A stretch of DNA of 35,378 nucleotides from Verrucomicrobiota bacterium. Lineage in GTDB: Bacteria > Verrucomicrobiota > Verrucomicrobiia > Opitutales > Opitutaceae. The position numbers and the translations under genes were made by a program. The notes beneath the pieces were generated by a model. The model searched no databases. It was not told the DNA's origin and worked only from the letters and a program-made list of their open reading frames with translations. Shown piece by piece: positions 29,973-35,378 of the stretch. Location: contig JANYDX010000176.1 of assembly GCA_025363395.1 (NCBI GenBank), positions 1 to 35,378 of the forward strand, in the 5' to 3' direction. Numbering within the stretch: position 1 is the first letter of the stretch; each line of letters starts with the position of its first letter.

Positions 29973-32900
29973 ATGGCGCTTATAATGTCCCGTCCCAAGA
30001 AACCCTGGCCTTTCCGGATCGAGTATCCCTCCGAGTTGCCCATCAGCGGCCGGGCGGACGAGATCATTGCGGCCATCCGGGATAATCAGGTGCTGATCCT
30101 GGCGGGTGAGACGGGCTCGGGCAAAACCACGCAAATTCCCAAAATGTGCCTGGTGGCGGGTTGCGGTGAGCGGGGAAAAATCGCCTGTACGCAACCGCGC
30201 CGCGTGGCAGCGACCTCGGTGGCGCGCCGTGTGGCCGAGGAACTCAATGTCCAGCTCGGCCGGGAAGTCGGCTGCAAGATTCGTTTTGCGGATCAGACCT
30301 CGGGGGCGACCGTTATCAAGTTCATGACCGACGGTATGCTGCTCGCCGAGCTGCAGGCTGATCCGGAGTTGCGCGAGTACGATACGATCATCGTGGACGA
30401 AGCGCATGAGCGTTCATTGAACATCGATTTCATCCTCGGGCATCTGCGCCGTCTGCGCGGGCGGCGGCCCGAGCTGAAAATTGTCATCACCTCGGCGACG
30501 ATTGACACGGAGGCCTTCTCCAAGGCGTTCGACAACGCGCCGATCATCGAGGTTTCTGGCCGGGTTTATCCGGTGGAGGTGATTTATTCGCCGCTGGATG
30601 AGATGAAGGAGGAAGAAGATAGGGCGGCGGGTCCCGTCGCTGCCGGTGAGCGGCGCGGAGCGGAGTCCACGCCCTACCCAAAAAAAGGGCGGGCCGAAGA
30701 CTTCACTTATCTGGATGCGGCGGTGGAGGCGGTCGAGCGGGTGTTGCTCGAGAGTTCGCAAGGCGACATCCTGGTGTTTCTGCCGACGGAGCGGGACATC
30801 CGGGAAATCCGCGATCTGTTGGAAGGCCGTTCGCTCGGGCACATCGAGGTTGTGCCGCTCTTCGGCCGCCTGACCAACGCCGAGCAGCAGCGCGTGTTCG
30901 CTTCCAGCCAGCAGCGCAAAATCATTGTCGCGACCAATATCGCCGAGACGTCTCTGACGATCCCCGGCATCCGGTTCGTCATTGATACGGGCCTGGCGCG
31001 GTTCAGTCGCTACACGCCGCAAAGTCGCACGCGCCGGTTGCCGGTCGAGCCCGTGTCACAGAGCAGCGCTGACCAGCGCAAGGGTCGCTGCGGCCGCGTG
31101 AGCGATGGCGTCTGCATCCGGCTTTATTCCGAGCAGGACTATCTCGCCCGCCCGCGTTTCACGCAGCCGGAAATTCAACGCAGCAATCTGGCGGATGTCA
31201 TTCTCCGGATGAAGGCCTTCGGGCTGGGTGACATTGAGGAGTTTCCATTCCTGAACGCGCCGCCCGCCAAGGGGATTCGCGCCGGCTACGGCCTGCTGCA
31301 CGAATTAGGCGCCATCGATGATGCCGGTGTGCTGACGGATATTGGACGCGAGCTGGCGCATCTGCCCGTGGACCCGACGGTCGGCCGGATGATTTTGCAG
31401 GCGCAGACGGAGAAGGCCATGCGCGAGGTGCTGATCATCGCGGCAGCGCTGAGCATTCAGGATCCGCGCGAACGTCCGCTGGACCAGCAGCAGAAAGCTG
31501 ACACGGCGCACCGGCGGTTCAATCACCCGGATTCCGATTTTCTCGCCCTGTTGGCCATCTGGGAGGATTACCACACCGAGTTCGAGAAGCTGTCGCTCGG
31601 CAAGCTGCGGAAATTTTGCACGGCGCATTTCCTTTCGTTCACGCGGATGCGCGAGTGGCGCGACGTGCACAGCCAGCTTGAGGACACGCTGCGGGATCGC
31701 ACGGGGTTTATGCGGACATCAGTGTATGATGGGACGGGCGAAGCGGTGTCATCGGCGAAAAGACAATCCGCCCCGGCCACCGAAATGGATTTCAAACCCG
31801 GTACTCCCGCCTATCGTTCGATTCATCGCTCCATCCTGGCCGGACTGCTCGGCAATATCGCCACGCGGACGGAGGAAGGCGACTATCATGCGGCGCATGA
31901 TCGCCGGGTGGGAATTTTCCCAGGCTCGGCGTTGTTTGAGCGGAAGGAGCAGTCGAGAAGCGATCCGCGAAAAAATGTGACCGGGGGCCATGCGGCACCC
32001 GCCAAAGCCAAGGTGGCGAAGTGGCTGATGGCGGCGGAAATCCTGGAAACAGCGCGGCTGTACGCCCGCACCTGCGCGCGCATCGATCCGCATTGGGTGC
32101 TCGATTTGGGCGAGCACCTGATCCGCGTGGCGCACAGCGAACCATTTTGGAATCCTGAGGCGGGACGGGTGCTCGTGAAGGAACGCCGCCGGCTGTATAA
32201 TCTCGAACTGGAAACGCGTTCAGCTAGCTACGGGAAAATCAATCCGGTGCATGCGACGGAAATTTTCATCCGCGAGGGACTCGTGGGTGATACGATCACG
32301 TGGCCGTTTGATTTTATTGCACACAACCGCCGGGTGCGGGAGCAGACGGAGAGCGTCCTCACCCGCACGCGCAGCTCGGGCTACATGAATTTGGACGAAG
32401 CCGTGTACCAATTTTATGCGCGAGTATTCATGCCCGCAGGTAGGGCGGGCACTCCGTTGACCGCCGTCCGGCCGGGATCCGACTCCGCCAAGGCTTCGAC
32501 GGACAAGACCGGGTCAACGCCCCACCTCGGCATCAGCAGCGTGCCTGAACTGATTGATTTCGTGCGGCACCAGCAGACGACGAATCCGAAATTTCTTTTC
32601 ATGGGCGAAAACGATCTGCGTCCGGAGGTGGAGGCGGAGCATGACGCGGAAGCTTTCCCCGCGGCAATCCCGGTGGACAATTGCGTGCTGCCGCTGGCCT
32701 ATGCGTACCAGCCCGGGCAGGAGGGCGACGGGGTGACCTTACGCGTGACTTTGGCCGAGGCGGAGGCGCTGAATCCCGCCATGCTCGACTGGGCGATCCC
32801 GGGGCATTTGACGGAGAAAGTGGAACTGATGCTCAAGGCGCTGCCGAAGGAACAGCGGCGCGACCTGATCCCGTTGACGGAGACGGCGCAGAAGCTTACG

Positions 32901-34271
32901 CGCGATCTGGCGTTGCTGAGCGCGCGCGCGAAGCAGCCGACGCTGGCGGAGGCGCTGGCGGAATTGCTGTCGCCGCGGCTGGGAGTGCGGATCGATCCGG
33001 CGCTGTGGAGCGACAAGTTGTTTCCCGATCACCTGCGGGTGCGCGTGGAGGTCGTGGACAACCAGGAGAAGGTGCTCGGCGCCAGCCGTGATCTCACGGA
33101 AATTCACGCGCAACTCGACACCCGCCAGCGGGACGTGAGCAAGCATGCGTCGGCGGTGGACAACAGCACCTGGCGCGCGGCGCGGTCGAAATGGGAAGGT
33201 GAGCCCGCCGCCGAATGGAAATTTGGCGACCTGCCGGTGCAAATTGTCGTGAGCGAATTTCATGGCGTGCCGGTGCTGGCTTACCCGGGGCTGAAGGCGA
33301 TGCCGGCGGGTGTGGCGGTACGTTTGTCGGCGACACGCGAGGAAGCCGTCACGATGACGTGCGAGGGATTGCGCAAGCTGTTCGAGATGCAGTTGCGCTT
33401 CGATCTCGGCTGGCTCGAAAGGGATCTCAAGGCGCTGCGGCTCCTGGGGACGCTCGCCGTGACGCTCACCACGCCAGACGCCTTGCAAAAAGACGCGTTG
33501 GAATCGATCCGCCGTTGGGTCTGCGATCCGGCACGGGTGATGGGTCCGGCGGCGAGTGTGACGGGGATGAGTGCGGACGAACGGCGGGTCCGGGATAACG
33601 CGCCCGACCTGACCGCGGCGCGATTCGCCTCGGCGCTGATGGCGGCGAAAGATGATTTGCGCGGACTGGTGCCCAAGCTCGGTGATTGGTTGAAGGAAGT
33701 ATTTACGCTGCGGCTGGCGTTGCAGACCTCGAAGCAGTCCTATCCCGGGATGGATGATGATCTCGCGGAATTGCTGCCGCCGGATTTTCTGCGTCGAATG
33801 CCGTATATCCGGGTGCAGCATTTGCCACGTTATTTACGCGGTATGCAGATGCGGGCGGAACGGTGGAAGCGCGATGCGGCCAAGGATGCGATGCGCGCGA
33901 AGGAGTTGGCCCCGATGACCGCGGCGGCGCGGAAAATGACTGGAGGGTTGGCGACCGCGGCCGGCGCCAAAACGGGTCAGGGCAACTCGCCCACCAACCG
34001 AGATGACGCGGTCGAGGACTTCCGCTGGCTGGTGGAAGAGTTTCGGGTGAGTCTGTTTGCGCAGGAACTGGGCACGGCCGAGCCAGTGTCGGTGGTGCGG
34101 CTGCAGCGGGCGCTGGAAGAGATGGGAAAGGGTGGCGCGGCGGGGCAACCCGGTCAGGAAGACCCGCGGAGCGGAGCGGAGTCCCCGCCCTACCTCAAAC
34201 CTTCGACTGCGGTGAAGAAAGCCGCACCCCTCAAGAGTCTTGGGTCCCTCGACCAGCTCTTCCGGAAATAA
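29973..34271 (+). CDS. hrpA: ATP-dependent RNA helicase HrpA (DEAH box) with in-frame repeat insertions
   Basis: 1432 residues; E. coli HrpA is about 1300. Helicase motifs are motif I GETGSGKTTQ (near 45), TQPRRVAATSVARRV, motif II DEAH (near 141), motif III SATI, TNIAETSLTIPGI and motif VI QRKGRCGRVSDG (near 367). A winged-helix/HA2 region (FPFLNAPPAKGIRAGYGLLHELGAID), OB-fold region and the long HrpA-specific C-terminal domain (DUF3418 type) follow. HrpA acts on RNA structures, and in E. coli has been tied to mRNA processing and stalled-ribosome rescue. Three stretches do not fit the family and coincide with dispersed repeat DNA: about residues 216-235, 823-852 and 1400-1408. Start ATG 29973 or 29985. 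No Shine-Dalgarno is seen. Confidence 0.93.
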   Translation: MALIMSRPKKPWPFRIEYPSELPISGRADEIIAAIRDNQVLILAGETGSGKTTQIPKMCLVAGCGERGKIACTQPRRVAATSVARRVAEELNVQLGREVGCKIRFADQTSGATVIKFMTDGMLLAELQADPELREYDTIIVDEAHERSLNIDFILGHLRRLRGRRPELKIVITSATIDTEAFSKAFDNAPIIEVSGRVYPVEVIYSPLDEMKEEEDRAAGPVAAGERRGAESTPYPKKGRAEDFTYLDAAVEAVERVLLESSQGDILVFLPTERDIREIRDLLEGRSLGHIEVVPLFGRLTNAEQQRVFASSQQRKIIVATNIAETSLTIPGIRFVIDTGLARFSRYTPQSRTRRLPVEPVSQSSADQRKGRCGRVSDGVCIRLYSEQDYLARPRFTQPEIQRSNLADVILRMKAFGLGDIEEFPFLNAPPAKGIRAGYGLLHELGAIDDAGVLTDIGRELAHLPVDPTVGRMILQAQTEKAMREVLIIAAALSIQDPRERPLDQQQKADTAHRRFNHPDSDFLALLAIWEDYHTEFEKLSLGKLRKFCTAHFLSFTRMREWRDVHSQLEDTLRDRTGFMRTSVYDGTGEAVSSAKRQSAPATEMDFKPGTPAYRSIHRSILAGLLGNIATRTEEGDYHAAHDRRVGIFPGSALFERKEQSRSDPRKNVTGGHAAPAKAKVAKWLMAAEILETARLYARTCARIDPHWVLDLGEHLIRVAHSEPFWNPEAGRVLVKERRRLYNLELETRSASYGKINPVHATEIFIREGLVGDTITWPFDFIAHNRRVREQTESVLTRTRSSGYMNLDEAVYQFYARVFMPAGRAGTPLTAVRPGSDSAKASTDKTGSTPHLGISSVPELIDFVRHQQTTNPKFLFMGENDLRPEVEAEHDAEAFPAAIPVDNCVLPLAYAYQPGQEGDGVTLRVTLAEAEALNPAMLDWAIPGHLTEKVELMLKALPKEQRRDLIPLTETAQKLTRDLALLSARAKQPTLAEALAELLSPRLGVRIDPALWSDKLFPDHLRVRVEVVDNQEKVLGASRDLTEIHAQLDTRQRDVSKHASAVDNSTWRAARSKWEGEPAAEWKFGDLPVQIVVSEFHGVPVLAYPGLKAMPAGVAVRLSATREEAVTMTCEGLRKLFEMQLRFDLGWLERDLKALRLLGTLAVTLTTPDALQKDALESIRRWVCDPARVMGPAASVTGMSADERRVRDNAPDLTAARFASALMAAKDDLRGLVPKLGDWLKEVFTLRLALQTSKQSYPGMDDDLAELLPPDFLRRMPYIRVQHLPRYLRGMQMRAERWKRDAAKDAMRAKELAPMTAAARKMTGGLATAAGAKTGQGNSPTNRDDAVEDFRWLVEEFRVSLFAQELGTAEPVSVVRLQRALEEMGKGGAAGQPGQEDPRSGAESPPYLKPSTAVKKAAPLKSLGSLDQLFRK
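30620..30676. repeat. Dispersed palindromic repeat, copy A, inside hrpA
   Basis: The ends TAGGGCG and CGCCCTA are exact inverse complements, enclosing a GC-rich imperfect palindrome. The right half, CGGAGTCCACGCCCTACC, recurs in copy C with one mismatch. It is translated in frame as a low-complexity stretch (AAGPVAAGERRGAESTPYP) at a point where E. coli HrpA has a short loop. Confidence 0.65.
32439..32526. repeat. Dispersed palindromic repeat, copy B (inverted, composite), inside hrpA
   Basis: The left end GGTAGGGCGGGCACTCCG is the inverse complement of the copy-C core with one mismatch. The other end, GGGTCAACGCCCCACC, carries GTCAAC that mirrors GTTGAC near the left end. A small palindrome, TCCGCCAAGGCTTCGACGGA, lies in the middle. 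It is translated as RAGTPLTAVRPGSDSAKAST and onward, within a loop between conserved parts of the protein. Confidence 0.6.
34171..34194. repeat. Dispersed repeat, copy C (half element), near the 3' end of hrpA
   Basis: 24 bases matching copy A (30655-30678) at 23 positions, containing CGGAGTCCCCGCCCTACC. It is translated as GAESPPYL near the C-terminus, 26 codons before the stop. Only the right half is evident; the left arm is missing or decayed. Confidence 0.65.
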
Positions 34272-34334
34272 GCGCCGGTTTTTGCGGTTGTGGGAGCGGG
34301 CTTAGACAGTAAGTTGCAGGCAACCCCTTACCCT

Positions 34335-34778
34335 ATGAATACGACAATTGCTACGTTGTTGGAACAGAAGGACGGCGCGGTTTTCACCATCCCCTCGACG
34401 GTGACCGTGGCAGAAGCAGTTCAGGAAATGAACGCTCGAAAAGTTGGATCGGTACTCGTGATGAATGGTCTCAGGCTGGCCGGTATTTTTACGGAGCGCG
34501 ATGTCTTGCGCCGCGTCGTCGGCGCGGATCTTGATCCGAAGTTGACGCCCATCACGAAAGTGATGACGGCGGAAGTTCTGACCATTGAGCCCACCGCGAC
34601 CGTGCAACAGGTGATGGATATTTTCACGGAACGGCGCTGCCGGCATTTGCCCGTGGTGGTGGACGAGCAGTTGCTGGGATTGATTTCGATTGGCGACGTG
34701 TCGCGTTGGGTGGCCAACTCGCACCGCGTTGAGGCGGAATCGTTGCGGCAGTACATCGCGGGTGCGTTGTCGACGTAA
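34335..34778 (+). CDS. Two-CBS-domain protein
   Basis: 147 residues from ATG 34335, 63 bases after hrpA; the listed ORF start 15 codons earlier lacks family character. Two CBS motifs fill the protein: VFTIPSTVTVAEAVQEMNARKVGSVLVMNGLRLAGIFTERDVLRRVV and VLTIEPTATVQQVMDIFTERRCRHLPVVVDEQLLGLISIGDVSRWV. Paired CBS domains form a Bateman module that binds adenosine nucleotides such as AMP, ATP or SAM. The stand-alone form usually regulates a partner protein, which cannot be named here. It may be read together with hrpA. Confidence 0.9.
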   Translation: MNTTIATLLEQKDGAVFTIPSTVTVAEAVQEMNARKVGSVLVMNGLRLAGIFTERDVLRRVVGADLDPKLTPITKVMTAEVLTIEPTATVQQVMDIFTERRCRHLPVVVDEQLLGLISIGDVSRWVANSHRVEAESLRQYIAGALST

Positions 34779-34827
34779 AGCGGGTCTCCACCGGCAGGTC
34801 AGGTTTATCGCATGCGGATTGTCGACT

Positions 34828-34848
34828 GGCCGGGCGTACAGCCCGGCC
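34828..34848. other. Strong GC hairpin between the CBS gene and the hydrolase gene
   Basis: GGCCGGGC-gtaca-GCCCGGCC is a perfect 8-bp stem with a 5-base loop, 50 bases after the CBS stop. No T run follows directly, so it is not a clear Rho-independent terminator. It could act as a Rho-assisted terminator or mRNA end. Confidence 0.45.
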
Positions 34849-34913
34849 GGCTGGCGGCAACGTTCGTAGTGCAGTAGGATTGTTTTTTCTCTGCCAATGA
34901 ATACCGTGCAAAC

Positions 34914-35378
34914 ATGAACTTATCCCGATCGGTATTTTTCCTGACTGGCCTCGTCGTTTGTGCGGGGGTGTCGTTGAAAGCGAAAATCATCACCAAGCCG
35001 GTGGCTTATGAACACGCCGGTGTGAAGCTCGAGGGTTACCTCGCCTATGACGACGCCAAGGTTTCAGCGGGAAAAAAGGCGCCGGGTGTGCTGGTGGTGC
35101 CGGAATGGTGGGGCCTGAACGATTATGCCAAGAGCCGCGCGGAGCAACTCGCCGGGTTGGGCTATGTGGCGTTTGCCACGGATATGTACGGGGCCGGGGT
35201 GGTGACGACGGATGCGAAAAAAGCGGGCGAACTGGCGGGGCCGTTTTATGGTCATCCTCTCATGGCGGAGCGGGCCCAGGCGGGACTTGATCAGCTGTTG
35301 GCGACGGGATTCGTCGAGCCGGCCCACGTGGCTGCGATCGGCTATTGTTTTGGCGGTTCCACGGTGCAGGCGCTGGCC
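34914..35378 (+). CDS. Dienelactone hydrolase family protein, 3' truncated by the window
   Basis: The ORF track misses it because it runs off the end; the ATG at 34914 is followed by 155 open codons. A signal peptide is seen (MNLSRSVFFLTGLVVCAGVSLKA). The domain starts ITKPVAYEHAGVKLEGYLAYDD, then APGVLVVPEWWGLNDYAKSRAEQLAGLGYVAFATDMYG. The nucleophile elbow near the end is GYCFGGSTVQALA, with the Cys nucleophile and GG pattern typical of the family. The remaining Asp and His of the triad would lie outside the window. With its signal peptide it should act in the periplasm, on esters or lactones; the substrate is unknown. Confidence 0.88.
   Translation, partial: MNLSRSVFFLTGLVVCAGVSLKAKIITKPVAYEHAGVKLEGYLAYDDAKVSAGKKAPGVLVVPEWWGLNDYAKSRAEQLAGLGYVAFATDMYGAGVVTTDAKKAGELAGPFYGHPLMAERAQAGLDQLLATGFVEPAHVAAIGYCFGGSTVQALA

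Noticed and set aside
32739-33821. 360-aa minus-strand ORF opposite hrpA
   Set aside because: Arg/Gln/His-rich shadow of the HrpA C-terminal domain.
1-35378. CRISPR arrays, insertion sequences, prophage or att sites
   Set aside because: No spaced direct-repeat array, transposase, integrase or phage gene was seen in any frame.

Overview
The window looks like a chromosomal segment of a high-GC Verrucomicrobium, probably of the Opitutaceae type. This placement is inferred from three PEP-CTERM sorted proteins, a filamentous-haemagglutinin-like surface protein, a Wzc/Wza-type polysaccharide export operon and general codon style; no rRNA or other marker gene is present. Shine-Dalgarno sequences are weak or absent before most genes, so many starts were chosen from signal peptides, overlaps or family length.

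Layout. Positions 1-3341 carry the 3' end of a filamentous haemagglutinin-family gene and two PEP-CTERM genes on the plus strand. Positions 3426-9019 (minus) form a tight five-gene exopolysaccharide export operon, read from right to left: HxlR-type regulator, small secreted helical protein, beta-barrel protein, SLBB export protein, and Wzz/BY-kinase. The small protein and the N-terminus of the barrel share a duplicated domain that I do not recognise. Positions 9020-12313 hold a control region, a small basic Lys/Ala-rich protein and a 718-residue PEP-CTERM protein built like an autotransporter passenger. Next come a SipW-like Ser/His signal-peptidase-fold lipoprotein, a tRNA-Leu(CAG) and its terminator.

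Positions 13540-18481 are an efflux module: a divergent MarR repressor with a perfect 15-bp palindrome in the shared promoter region, then a HlyD-type adaptor, one MacB/LolD-type ATPase and two different FtsX-type permeases. After it lie a CPXCG zinc-ribbon protein, an esterase gene interrupted by an in-frame amber codon, a PA0069-type radical SAM protein, an unlisted 57-residue ORF and methylglyoxal synthase. Positions 21922-25241 hold a lipoprotein and a 962-residue single-pass protein with a very long low-complexity linker.

The right third is largely metabolic: thymidine phosphorylase, a sulfite-oxidase-fold molybdoprotein, a four-TM membrane protein, pyruvate kinase, HrpA helicase, a CBS-pair protein and a truncated dienelactone hydrolase. 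The hrpA gene carries three copies of a dispersed palindromic repeat, each inserted in frame.

How the genes work together. The Wzc/Wza/barrel operon would move a polysaccharide across the envelope. PEP-CTERM proteins are known to co-occur with EPS loci and exosortase; no exosortase or glycosyltransferase lies in this window, so the operon covers export and control only. The strongest leads for something undescribed are the paired LADQV-type domains in the EPS operon, the repeat elements translated inside hrpA, and the CNA-B-like/TM/linker protein with its lipoprotein partner.
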